Of a DNA stretch of 64,000 nt, positions 1 to 8,279 are shown in pieces (the first letter of the stretch is position 1; the number at the start of each line of letters is the position of its first letter). The stretch lies in NCBI RefSeq assembly GCF_017301735.1, contig NZ_CP071090.1, forward strand, positions 2,966,001 through 3,030,000, written 5' to 3'. A program made the translations under genes and the position numbers. Source of the stretch: Pyxidicoccus parkwaysis. GTDB lineage: Bacteria > Myxococcota > Myxococcia > Myxococcales > Myxococcaceae. The notes beneath the pieces were generated by a model. That model was not told where the DNA came from and made no database searches. It saw nothing but the letters and a program-made list of their open reading frames with translations.

Positions 1-468
<468 letters not shown>

Positions 469-478
469 GCGCGGCGGC

Positions 479-1057
479 TCACGGGGGGCCGTAGTTCTGC
501 ACGCGCGAGTTCAGTTCCACCGCGGTGGCGTAGATCTGCGCCCACGTCCGGAACTTCCAGCGGGCGCCCAGGCTCTTCTGGTCATTGGCGTAGTCGAAGA
601 GGTCCGTGCGGAACTGCGCGTCCGCGGCCTTGCGCGCCTCGGGCGACAGCGGCGTGCCCTTCTTCGCGTAGTAGCGGAGCAGGTCATAGCCGTAGTCGTG
701 CGTCTTGGCGGCCTTGTCGAACTCCTTGTCCGGGCCAATCTTGCCGGGGGCCGACGCGTCGCCGTACGGGTCCTGCATGCGCTGGCCGTGCTTCGTCTGG
801 ATGGCGTAGGGCGTGTAGCCCATCACCTGCGCGAAGTCGGCCGGAGGCGGGCGGGCGCCGGTGAGGTACTCGCTCATCAGCTGGCCATGGTCCCCCGCCG
901 GAGCGGCCGCCACCTTCGCCGTGCGCTGCGTGGCGGTGGTGGACTTCGTGAAGGTGTCCTGAGGGGCGGGGCGCGCCGGAGCGGCCGTGTTGGGGCGGGC
1001 AGTGGGCTCCGCGGACACGGGACGGCGGGCGGTGACTGACGGGGGGCGGACGAGCAT
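479..1057 (-). CDS. Phospholipase A2-like protein without cysteines
   Basis: A 192-residue protein from an ATG at 1057; I did not use longer in-frame upstream extensions because they are low-complexity Arg/Ala/Pro sequence that runs antisense through the next gene. The first 55 residues are Pro/Ala/Thr-rich and probably disordered. The C-terminal 130 residues carry KTHDYGYDLL (His120-Asp121), matching the HDxGY catalytic segment of prokaryotic phospholipase A2, and a later FRTDLFDYA helix that resembles the second catalytic segment. Known secreted bacterial PLA2s have disulphides and a signal peptide; this one has neither a Cys nor an obvious signal sequence. Function as a lipase is an inference from the motif. 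Confidence 0.7.
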   Translation of the reverse strand: MLVRPPSVTARRPVSAEPTARPNTAAPARPAPQDTFTKSTTATQRTAKVAAAPAGDHGQLMSEYLTGARPPPADFAQVMGYTPYAIQTKHGQRMQDPYGDASAPGKIGPDKEFDKAAKTHDYGYDLLRYYAKKGTPLSPEARKAADAQFRTDLFDYANDQKSLGARWKFRTWAQIYATAVELNSRVQNYGPP

Positions 1058-1160
1058 GGGAACCTTGGGGGCGAGGTTTCTTATGCGCTCATTGTCGGAG
1101 ACTGTGGGTGTGGAGTTGCGTGGCCGTGACTGACGCACCGCGTGGTGCGAGGAGAGCCCG

Positions 1161-1625
1161 GTGGGAGCGGACCTGTATCGCGAGGGATTGGAGCGGCTGG
1201 AGGCGGGGGACGTGGAGGAGGGGCGCCGGCTGCTGGAGGCGGCGCTCCGGGCGTCGCCCGGGGACGTGGCGGTGATGCACGGCCTGGCGCGCGCATTGGA
1301 TCTGGCGGGAGAGCGTGCCCGGGCCGAGGAGCTGCTGGAGCTCGCGCATGCCCGTGCGCCGGACGCGCCGGAGCCCGCGTGTGACCTGGCGATGTTCCTG
1401 CTGGAGCGTGGCGAGGAGGCGCGGGCGGAGCAGGTGCTCGTGCCCGTGCTGAGCGCGTTGCCATCGCATCCTCGAGCGAATCTGCACCTGGCCCTGGCCC
1501 TGGCGAAGACGGCGCCAGAGCGCGCGCGGGCCCATGCGGCGAAAGCACGCCAGGGCGATGAGCCCGAGGTGCGGGAGCAGGCGGTCGCGCTGGAGCGCGT
1601 GCTCGCCTCCGCCGCTTCACGCTGA
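1161..1625 (+). CDS. TPR-repeat protein (small)
   Basis: A 154-residue protein starting at GTG 1161, with GAGGAG about 10 bases upstream. It is almost entirely helical TPR-like repeats (patterns such as LYREGLERLEAGDVEEGRR and AVMHGLARALDLAGERARA, then PACDLAMFLLERGEEARA). No signal peptide, membrane segment or catalytic domain is visible, so it is probably a cytoplasmic protein-interaction scaffold. It diverges from the PLA2-like gene across 103 bases. The last codons belong to a degenerate sequence that is repeated downstream (see the repeat at 1620-1800). Confidence 0.8.
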   Translation: MGADLYREGLERLEAGDVEEGRRLLEAALRASPGDVAVMHGLARALDLAGERARAEELLELAHARAPDAPEPACDLAMFLLERGEEARAEQVLVPVLSALPSHPRANLHLALALAKTAPERARAHAAKARQGDEPEVREQAVALERVLASAASR

Positions 1626-1800
1626 GGAGCACGGCCTGCGGTCCAGCACGATCCGCGGCGATGGAGCGGCGTGGGAGGGAGCACTCGCGTCCTCCTCATC
1701 GCGCTGAAAAGCACGGCCCGCGGGCCAGCACGATGCGCAGCGACGACGGAGCGGCGTGGGAGGGGGCACTCGCATCCGCCTCGCCGCGCTGAAAAACACG
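1620..1800. repeat. Imperfect tandem repeat (about 82-85 bp) of the TPR gene's 3' end
   Basis: Three successive copies begin at 1620 (CGCTGAGGAGCACGGCC), 1702 (CGCTGAAAAGCACGGCC) and 1787 (CGCTGAAAAACACGA, truncated). Each copy carries CCAGCACGAT, then GGAGCGGCGTGGGAGGG and GCACTCGC. The sequence before the TPR stop codon (CTCGCCTCCGCCGCTTCACGCTGA) resembles the end of each unit (CTCGCATCCGCCTCGCCGCGCTGA), so the unit appears to include the gene's last codons. No credible gene lies in it. Confidence 0.75.
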
Positions 1801-1831
1801 ACGGGCGGCCTCCCGGGAAGGAAGCCGCCCG
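1792..1831 (-). terminator. Intrinsic terminator of the M4 protease gene
   Basis: Perfect 8-bp arms CGGGCGGC (1802-1809) and GCCGCCCG (1824-1831) enclose a 14-base loop. On the minus strand the hairpin is followed by GTGTTTTTC (complement of 1791-1799), a short U tract. It lies 28 bases past the protease stop. Confidence 0.65.
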
Positions 1832-1858
1832 CCGTTCCTCAACGACTCCGCGCCGCGA

Positions 1859-4066
1859 CTACGGCCTGGTGTAGTTGATGGTCAGGTCGTACGACGCCGT
1901 GCCCGAGCCCACGCCGCGCACCATGACGTACGCGGACGACTGGCCGGCGGGCACCGTCAGCGAGCACGTCTCGGAAGCGCCGGACGTGGCCGGACGGCAG
2001 TCGAAGGTGCTCGTCGTCGGCGCCGCGCCGAAGCGCACGTACAGGTCCGGGTTGCGCGTGCCCGTCATCACCACGCTGAAGGTGGTGCCGGCCACGACGC
2101 TGTACGGGCCGAAGTTGTCGTTCTCGTTCTTCTTCACCGTGCCGCTACCCGTCGTCGTCGTGGGCGTCCCGCCGCCGCCACCGCCGCCGTACGTGCCCGT
2201 GAGCGTCAGGCCCGAGTACGAGGTGTACCCGTTCACCATGACGTACCAGGTGCCGGCCTGCGGGTTGGTGAAGGTGCACGTCTCCGCGTTGCCACCCGTG
2301 TACGGACGGCAGTCGTAGGTGCCGCTGTTCGGCACGCCGCCGAAGCGAACGTACAGGTCCGCGTCACCCGTGCCGCCAGCGGTCTCGAACTTCAGGCTGG
2401 TCTGACCGGCCGGAACCTCGAGCGTGTAGTACCGCTTGCTGTTCGCGCTGCCGGACAGGCCCGTCACCGGCACGCCGTTGGTCAGCGGGTTGGTGACCGG
2501 CGGCGGAGGAGGCACGCCCACCGCGAGCCACGCGTCGGACACGGCCTGCACCGTGGCCGCGTCGTAGCCGAGCGCCTGCGCGGCCTGCACGGTGTACGTC
2601 TTCGCCTGCTCGAACGTGGTGCTCGGCGTGAAGAGGTCCGTGTTGGCCTTGTAGAAGATGCGGCCGGCCTTCTCGGGGCCAATCGCCGTCACGTTGACCG
2701 TCGTCTTGCCGCGCGGGTGCGTGCCGCCCTTGGAGAGCAGCGCGAAGACGAGGTTGCTGATGCCAGAGCTGTAGTGCACGTCCACACCGGACGAGTAGTC
2801 GCCGTAGAAGTCCAGCGAGGCGTTGTCCTTGGCAGGGTCGTCCATGTACCGCAGGGCGTCGCCCGCGATGCCCGGCGTCCAGATGTCCTCGCCGACCTTG
2901 AACACGTCCGCGTCCGTGGACCAGCTGCGCGTCCAGCTCTCGCACACGCCGGAGAAGATGTCGGACATGGACTCGTTGAGGCCGCCGGACTCACCCGAGT
3001 AGATGAGGTCCGACTCGGTGTCCGTCACCGCGTGGGTCAGCTCGTGGACGGTGACGTCCAGGTCCTTGCCCAGCTCGATGGAGTCCACGCCGTTGCCGTC
3101 GCCGTACACCATCTGCGTTCCGTCCCAGTAGGCGTTCACGTAGTTGGTGCTGTAGTGCACGGTGCTCGTCAGCGTCGCGCCCGCGTTGTCATACGAGTCG
3201 CGGCCGAACAGCGTCTGGTAGCAGTTGTACGTCGCGCCGAGCATGTCGTAGTTCATGTCGACGTGCGCGTCGCCGATGGCCGCCTGGCCCTCGCTGCGCT
3301 TGAGCGTGCCCGGCGTGGTGGACGTGTTGTTGGCGCTGTACACGCGACGGTTGAGGGCCGAGTGGATTTTCGGGTGCACGGCCAGCACGCTGCCGCGCTC
3401 CGCGTCCACGTAGACGAGGTCATCGGCGGGCATGCCGTCGCGCTCGCCCACGGCGCGCACCTGCCACGCCAGCCGCGCCTCGCCGGAGCCGTCCGGGTGG
3501 ATGTAGACGAGGGTGGCCGGACCGCTGGCGCGCAGCGAGCCCTGCTCTGCGGCCTTCACCGCCGCCTCGGAGGCCACCGTCGGCTCGGTTGCGGCCTTGC
3601 GGCTCCCGTGGGCCGTGCCGTTGGCCGCGTAGATGAGGCCCTTCGAGTCCGCATGCAGCACCAGCTCCGCGCCCACCACGGGCAGGCCATTCAGGAGCTG
3701 ACGGAAGCGCAGGTGCTTGTGGCCCTGCGCGTCCACGGTGGAGCGGCGGAAGACGAGGTCATCGTTGCGCAGCCGGAACGCCGCGGCGATGTCTCCCAGC
3801 GACTCGCGCGCCTCGCCACCCGCATCCTGGCGCGCCTTCTGCGCGGAGTCGGTGGACAGACGGCCCAGCTCGCCCTTGATGAGGTAGGGCACCTCACCGT
3901 CGCGGCCCAGCACCTGGGCCGCGGGGAGGCGGGCCAGCGCGGCCTGGATGTCCGCGTCCTTCGCCTCGCTCGACGAAGGCTCCGACTCGGGCTGCACCGA
4001 GCCGCATGCCGCCAGCCCAGCGCCCAGCCATGCCGCCCAGAACGTCCTCGTGAATCGATTGCTCAT
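1859..4066 (-). CDS. Secreted M4 (thermolysin-family) metalloprotease lipoprotein with two PPC domains
   Basis: 735 residues from ATG 4066, chosen because AAGGGG lies about 10 bases upstream and the start gives a clean lipoprotein signal peptide (AAWLGAGLAAC, lipidated Cys21); an in-frame ATG at 4102 would add 12 residues. An N-terminal FTP/PepSY-like propeptide is followed by the peptidase: HELTH (His342-His346) binds zinc, GGLNESMSDIF supplies the third ligand (Glu365), and DVHYSSG carries the downstream catalytic His (about 431). A Pro-rich hinge leads to two pre-peptidase C-terminal domains (about 535-630 and 645-735), each with a DLYVRFG segment, separated by Gly and Thr runs. PPC domains are usually processed after export. 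It probably serves extracellular proteolysis, as expected of a predatory bacterium; anchoring through Cys21 is an inference. Confidence 0.93.
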   Translation of the reverse strand: MSNRFTRTFWAAWLGAGLAACGSVQPESEPSSSEAKDADIQAALARLPAAQVLGRDGEVPYLIKGELGRLSTDSAQKARQDAGGEARESLGDIAAAFRLRNDDLVFRRSTVDAQGHKHLRFRQLLNGLPVVGAELVLHADSKGLIYAANGTAHGSRKAATEPTVASEAAVKAAEQGSLRASGPATLVYIHPDGSGEARLAWQVRAVGERDGMPADDLVYVDAERGSVLAVHPKIHSALNRRVYSANNTSTTPGTLKRSEGQAAIGDAHVDMNYDMLGATYNCYQTLFGRDSYDNAGATLTSTVHYSTNYVNAYWDGTQMVYGDGNGVDSIELGKDLDVTVHELTHAVTDTESDLIYSGESGGLNESMSDIFSGVCESWTRSWSTDADVFKVGEDIWTPGIAGDALRYMDDPAKDNASLDFYGDYSSGVDVHYSSGISNLVFALLSKGGTHPRGKTTVNVTAIGPEKAGRIFYKANTDLFTPSTTFEQAKTYTVQAAQALGYDAATVQAVSDAWLAVGVPPPPPVTNPLTNGVPVTGLSGSANSKRYYTLEVPAGQTSLKFETAGGTGDADLYVRFGGVPNSGTYDCRPYTGGNAETCTFTNPQAGTWYVMVNGYTSYSGLTLTGTYGGGGGGGTPTTTTGSGTVKKNENDNFGPYSVVAGTTFSVVMTGTRNPDLYVRFGAAPTTSTFDCRPATSGASETCSLTVPAGQSSAYVMVRGVGSGTASYDLTINYTRP

Positions 4067-4171
4067 GCGCACGACCCCTTTCCAAAGAAGAAAGGATTTC
4101 ATGACACATGAGGCTTTCTGCTTTCAAGGACTAGTTGGGTTTCATAGGTTTCCGGTCATTCTCCATGACTT

Positions 4172-4203
4172 CCGGGTGGGGCGGAATTCGCCCCTCTTCC
4201 CGG
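4172..4203 (-). terminator. Hairpin downstream of the ATP-grasp gene
   Basis: Nested inverted repeat: CCGGG (4172-4176) and GGGGCG (4178-4183), loop GAATT, then CGCCCC (4189-4194) and CCCGG (4199-4203). It begins 2 bases after the TAA at 4205-4207 but has no U tract, so it may stabilise the 3' end instead of terminating by itself. Confidence 0.4.
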
Positions 4204-4204
4204 G

Positions 4205-4972
4205 TTACCAGCGCATGGCCTCGACGGCGGCCACCATCTTCGCGACGTCGTACGCGTAGAAGCCGGCCGAGTTGAGGTTGTTGATTTCGCCGACGAACAG
4301 CCCGTCGTCGTGCATGAAGACATCCAGCACGTAGGCACGGTCCGGAGCCCAGCGGTCGGCCATGGCCTGTGTGAAGGCGTAGACCTCCGGCTCCACCTCG
4401 GCCGAGGCCACCACGCGGTCACCGAGCTTGTATCGCGTGCCGGTGACGACGCGGCCATCCACGACGACCATGCGGTACTCGCGCTGGATGTGCTTCGGCG
4501 TGCTGACGGCCACCCAGGTGTCCGCGGAGACGGTGGTGTCCTCGGAGAGCGCGAAGACGCTGTCGCGCCACGCGGTGAACTCCGCCCACGTGGTCACCAT
4601 CCCCGAGAACGACTTGTCGTCCAGGCACGGGCGGATGAAGAACGGCCCGTCCACCGGCGTGACGTCCGCGAAGCGGCACACGCGGGCATCGGCGTTGAGC
4701 AGGTGCTCACCCAGGTGCTCGCGCCACATGCGGAAGTCGAAGTTGTCGTTGATGAACGCGCCCGGCACCCAGCCGCGCTGCATCGCGTACCGCGTCAGCG
4801 AGAGCGAGCCCATGACGATGACGGGGCCGGCCACATCCACGGTCGGCTCCACGCCTCCGCCGAAGGGGATGACCTTCACCAGCGTGTGGGGGATGCCGCC
4901 GTTTCGCAGTACCTGCATCAAGGTATGGAAGCCGCGCTCGTTGAACAGGTTGTTCTGGACGACCCAGTGCAT
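4205..4972 (-). CDS. ATP-grasp domain protein (DUF4343-like)
   Basis: 255 residues from ATG 4972, with GAGG about 9 bases upstream. The protein fits the ATP-grasp fold: an N-terminal alpha/beta region (FGGGVEPTVDVAGPVIVMGS), a middle segment with GPFFIRPCLDDKSFSGMV resembling the ATP-binding loop, and a C-terminal block DRAYVLDVFMHDDGLFVGEINNLNSAGFYAYD with the Asp/Glu/Asn set that holds magnesium in ATP-grasp ligases (Glu-x-Asn motif EINNLNSAG). It probably joins a carboxylate to an amine or modifies a peptide, but no partner is evident: its neighbours are a protease and a lipoprotein. There is no signal peptide. Confidence 0.75.
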   Translation of the reverse strand: MHWVVQNNLFNERGFHTLMQVLRNGGIPHTLVKVIPFGGGVEPTVDVAGPVIVMGSLSLTRYAMQRGWVPGAFINDNFDFRMWREHLGEHLLNADARVCRFADVTPVDGPFFIRPCLDDKSFSGMVTTWAEFTAWRDSVFALSEDTTVSADTWVAVSTPKHIQREYRMVVVDGRVVTGTRYKLGDRVVASAEVEPEVYAFTQAMADRWAPDRAYVLDVFMHDDGLFVGEINNLNSAGFYAYDVAKMVAAVEAMRW

Positions 4973-5043
4973 GTGCCGCGCCTCGAGTGGAGGGATGCCG
5001 CCTGGGACGACGGTACTCCCGGCCCCCTGACGCTGGCAGGCCC

Positions 5044-5079
5044 GGGGCCCGCATCACCCATACGGGCCATGCGGGCCCC
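5044..5079 (-). terminator. Perfect 11-bp inverted repeat after the CxxCH lipoprotein gene
   Basis: GGGGCCCGCAT (5044-5054) and ATGCGGGCCCC (5069-5079) with a 14-base loop. It lies 15 bases past the TAG of the minus-strand gene ending at 5095. No U tract follows, so this is either a terminator lacking one or a stabilising hairpin. Confidence 0.5.
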
Positions 5080-5094
5080 CCGGCGCGCGCTTCA

Positions 5095-6603
5095 CTAGCA
5101 GTCCGCCGGGCAGAAGCTCGAGGACTCCCACGAGTTGCACACGCCGTCGCCGCACGCGGCGTTGAGGAACGTCTCGAAGACGGCCTTGCGGTGGGGGATG
5201 AAGACGTTGGTGAGCGCCGGGGAGATGCGGTGGCGCAGGCCATCCGGGCCCGTCTCGGTCTGCTCGGAGACGTGGGTGAAGCGCAGCGACGCGGGCCAGA
5301 TGATGCCGCCGCCCAGGTTGGCGCCGTTGCTGAACTGGTGGCAGCCGGCGCACGACTGGGACTGCGCGCGAGCCACGATGTTGTCCGGCGTGAGCGCGCT
5401 GCCGAGGGCCGTCAACTGCGTCTGGATGTTGGTGCGGAAGGTGCTGGCCCCGACGCCGAAGTTGTTGACGTAGTGGTTCTCCGTCGCGCTCTGCTCGTCG
5501 CTCTGGCCGCTGTTGTGGATGTCCGTGGTGAACATCGTGAAGGTGTTGATGTCGTTGACGGCGAGCCGGGACACCTGCGCGGGGAAGGAGCTGTTCTGGA
5601 AGGTGGCGGCCTCGGGATGCACGGAGGCGGGGTTGAACAGCGTGCCGCCCGGGTTGGTCTTCACCGTCGTGGGGATGAAGCGCAGCGTGCACGGCGAGAG
5701 GCTGCGGCACTCCTTGCGAATCTTGAACTCGCGCAGCAGCCAGTTGGCCTGCATGAACTGGTTGGTGCGGACCTGTCCGGTGGTGCCCGTGGTGCGGTTG
5801 CCGTAGTTGTCGATGTGCACCACCGGCATGAAGCCCGGCAGGCCGATGAAGTAGAACGTCCTCAGCTTCGAGGCGCGCGACACCGGGTCCGCGTCATTCG
5901 TCAGGTCGGCCCAGAAGTTGGCGACGGGACGGCAGCCCTCGAGTCCCGCGCTCGGGTTGGGGTTGGGCAGCACCGCCTCGAAGATGAGGAGGTTGCGGTC
6001 CAGGCCGTTGGAGATGCCCGAGCGCTTCGCGTAGGCGATGCGGTACTCGCCGCAGTTGGCGCCGCGCACGGACGCGAGGTCGAAGCGGTTGAAGAGGCCG
6101 ACGGGGATGTACGCGTTGAGGTTCGTCGTCGGGTTGGTGAACGGGTCCACCAGCGCCTGGTCTCCCTCCTTGCGCGAGCAGGTGTACGGGAAGCCATTCA
6201 TGTTGGCGATGCCCGTGGTGTCACAGTGGGCATTCCCCGCGCTGAGCCCGGGCGATGGGCGCGCCGTGTCCCACCAGCGCTGGAACAAATCCAATTCCGT
6301 CGTCGCGACACCGCTGCTTGAGACGAGCTCGCTCATCAGCAGCGAGAAGGAGAAGCCGCTGAGGATGGTCTGGTCCGTCACCACCAGGGAGCGCCGCGGG
6401 TCCACGGTGATGGCCATGGCCGTGGGCCCGGAAGGCACCAGGTCCGGCAGGGCGCCGATGCCGCGCCGCTCGGGGTTGAGGTCCTCCTCCACGTCCACCA
6501 CCGGGTCGGAAGGGGGCTGTGCGTCCGTGCCACAGCCGCTCGCCAGGGTCAGGGCCGTGGCCCCCAGCAGGGCCATCCAAGTCCGCTCGTGTCGGGTCTT
6601 CAC
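5095..6603 (-). CDS. Lipoprotein with a CxxCH haem-type motif
   Basis: 502 residues from GTG 6603 (CTGGAG upstream); this start gives a lipoprotein signal (LLGATALTLASGC, Cys24). Most of the chain has no family I recognise. Near the C-terminus is SCAGCHQF (Cys418-Cys421-His422), the CxxCH signature of covalent c-type haem attachment, followed by SLRFTHVSE. The protein ends in GDGVCNSWESSSFCPADC, a cysteine-bearing tail I associate with myxobacterial surface and secreted proteins. Similar cytochrome-like lipoproteins are common in this group with unknown roles. A true haem protein would need a distal Met or His ligand, which the sequence does not settle. Confidence 0.72.
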   Translation of the reverse strand: MKTRHERTWMALLGATALTLASGCGTDAQPPSDPVVDVEEDLNPERRGIGALPDLVPSGPTAMAITVDPRRSLVVTDQTILSGFSFSLLMSELVSSSGVATTELDLFQRWWDTARPSPGLSAGNAHCDTTGIANMNGFPYTCSRKEGDQALVDPFTNPTTNLNAYIPVGLFNRFDLASVRGANCGEYRIAYAKRSGISNGLDRNLLIFEAVLPNPNPSAGLEGCRPVANFWADLTNDADPVSRASKLRTFYFIGLPGFMPVVHIDNYGNRTTGTTGQVRTNQFMQANWLLREFKIRKECRSLSPCTLRFIPTTVKTNPGGTLFNPASVHPEAATFQNSSFPAQVSRLAVNDINTFTMFTTDIHNSGQSDEQSATENHYVNNFGVGASTFRTNIQTQLTALGSALTPDNIVARAQSQSCAGCHQFSNGANLGGGIIWPASLRFTHVSEQTETGPDGLRHRISPALTNVFIPHRKAVFETFLNAACGDGVCNSWESSSFCPADC

Positions 6604-6744
6604 GTGTTGTCTCCAGTGCGGCCCCAGGGCTTCAGGGGAGTCGCCATGGAACCAACGGAGGCCGCGCGGAATCTTCCTCGCGGGCCTCGTGACGGGACAC
6701 GGTGGGAGGCCCAAGGCCCTGGAGGTGCTGGTGTTTCCGGCGCT

Positions 6745-7392
6745 TCAGCGGGCCTGGGCCGACCAGCGGCTCACGCACTCGGCGACTTCCATCGGACGCT
6801 CGGCGATGTGGTCCGGCCCCGCCTGTCGCAGCAACTCCAGCGTGTCCGCGCCCCAGCGCACGGCGATGACCTTCACGCCGACTTCTCGGCAAGCCGCGAT
6901 GTCCCGCTGCTCGTCGCCCACGTAGACGAAGTGCTCCCGCTGGAGCCCGGTGCGCTTCATCATGGCGCGCAGCAGCCGAGCCTTGCCGAAGAGGCTGCTG
7001 CTGCAGTGGATGCCCTCCACCAGGTTCTCGGCCGAGTGGTTCCGCAGGAAGGCGCGGATGTTCTCCTCGCGGTTGCTGGACAGGATGAGGATGTGGAGCC
7101 CGCGGTCGCGGAGCTCCTTCAGCAACTCGGGGATGCCCGCGTTGAACTCAATCAGGTGCATGGCGGCGCGGAGGCTGCGGCCCACCTGCACTACCAGCGA
7201 GGGCAGGCGATACGGCGGCACCTTGAGCCGCTTGCAGCGCTCCAGGATGGAGAGCCCACGCAGCTCCTCCACATTGTCGGCGGTCAGCTTGCCGTAGTGG
7301 TGCTTCTCGGCGAGCTCGTTGTACAGCCGGATGACGACCTCCTTCGAGTCCGCCAGCGTTCCATCGAAGTCGAAGACGACGTGGGTAATCAC
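6745..7392 (-). CDS. HAD-superfamily phosphatase (phosphoglycolate phosphatase-like)
   Basis: 215 residues from GTG 7392, which puts the catalytic motif at the N-terminus as is normal for the family. Motif I is VVFDFDGTLAD (nucleophile Asp8, acid/base Asp10). A helical cap follows, then motif II LILSSNREE, a Lys in FGKARLL, and motif IV VYVGDEQRDIAACREVGV binding magnesium. The size and cap type match phosphoglycolate phosphatase or pyrophosphatase-like enzymes, but the substrate cannot be read from sequence. An 86-base intergenic region separates it from the divergent phosphopantetheinyl transferase; 141 bases with no credible gene separate its stop from the lipoprotein gene at 6603. Confidence 0.85.
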   Translation of the reverse strand: MITHVVFDFDGTLADSKEVVIRLYNELAEKHHYGKLTADNVEELRGLSILERCKRLKVPPYRLPSLVVQVGRSLRAAMHLIEFNAGIPELLKELRDRGLHILILSSNREENIRAFLRNHSAENLVEGIHCSSSLFGKARLLRAMMKRTGLQREHFVYVGDEQRDIAACREVGVKVIAVRWGADTLELLRQAGPDHIAERPMEVAECVSRWSAQAR

Positions 7393-7478
7393 GGCGCCGC
7401 ATCCTGCCGCAGGACGGGGGAGGGTGGCGCGACTTCGTACGTTGAGCCCTCGCGCCCGGTGCATCAGAATCCGGACGT

Positions 7479-8279
7479 ATGACTGACTCGGAAAGCGCGG
7501 GTTCGCTCCAGGTGGAGGCGTCCACGACGGTGTCGCTGGGCATGGTGCGCCACGGCGAGCCCGTGCCCGGCGTGCTGGCCTGCGTGTACCGCGAGGCCTC
7601 GGCCGGGCTCGACGCGAGGTGCCTGGCGCTGCTGCATCCGAACGAGCAGCAGCGACTGGAGGAGCTGCGCGCCGAGTCACGCCGGCTCGGGTACTTTCTG
7701 GGCCGTCATGCCGCGAAGCTCGCCGTGCGCACATTGGGAGGCGTGGTGCCCATGCGCGCGGTGGAGATTGCCTCGGGCGTGTTCGAGCAGCCCATCGTCA
7801 AGGGCGCCCTCGGTGACGCGCCCGTCGTCTCGCTCAGCCACACGCGCTCGGTGGCGGTAGCCGTGGCCTGCGAGCCGGAGCACATCCTCGGCGTGGACGT
7901 GGAACAACTGGACCCGCAGCGGACGGATGTCTTCGAGTCGGTGATGCCGCCCCGCGAGCTGACCATGGCACGGCGCGCGCCGGGTGGAGGCGTGCAGGCG
8001 GTGAATCTCATCTGGGCCATGAAGGAAGCACTCTCCAAGGCCCTGCGCTGCGGCCTCACCACGCCGTTCGAGGTGCTGGAGTCGGAGTCCTTCGAGCCGC
8101 ACGGCGACGGTGGATGGAGCTGCCTCTTCCACAACTTCGCGCAGTACCAGGCGCGGGCCTGGGTGCTCGGGCACCACGTGCTGGCGGTGGTGTCTCCGAA
8201 GCACTCCATCGTCCGGATTGCGCCGGAGGACCTGGAGCGGGTGCGCCAGGTCCTCGAGCGCGACGCGTCGCGAAGCTAG
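7479..8279 (+). CDS. 4'-phosphopantetheinyl transferase (Sfp type)
   Basis: 266 residues from ATG 7479. It transfers phosphopantetheine from CoA to the conserved Ser of carrier proteins and would be needed to activate the nine carrier domains of the PKS next door that keep that Ser. The family motifs are present: GVDVEQLDPQ (Asp140, Glu142, magnesium and CoA binding) and IWAMKEALSKAL (Trp179, Lys182, Glu183). The length fits the Sfp/EntD class and not the short AcpS class. It converges with the acyltransferase-enoylreductase gene, and the two reading frames overlap by 4 bases at their stops, so it sits at the edge of the cluster. Confidence 0.93.
   Translation: MTDSESAGSLQVEASTTVSLGMVRHGEPVPGVLACVYREASAGLDARCLALLHPNEQQRLEELRAESRRLGYFLGRHAAKLAVRTLGGVVPMRAVEIASGVFEQPIVKGALGDAPVVSLSHTRSVAVAVACEPEHILGVDVEQLDPQRTDVFESVMPPRELTMARRAPGGGVQAVNLIWAMKEALSKALRCGLTTPFEVLESESFEPHGDGGWSCLFHNFAQYQARAWVLGHHVLAVVSPKHSIVRIAPEDLERVRQVLERDASRS

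Noticed and set aside
1058-1714. An upstream extension of the PLA2-like gene to 1714
   Set aside because: The added part is low-complexity and antisense to the TPR gene and its repeats; the ATG at 1057 begins the recognisable protein.
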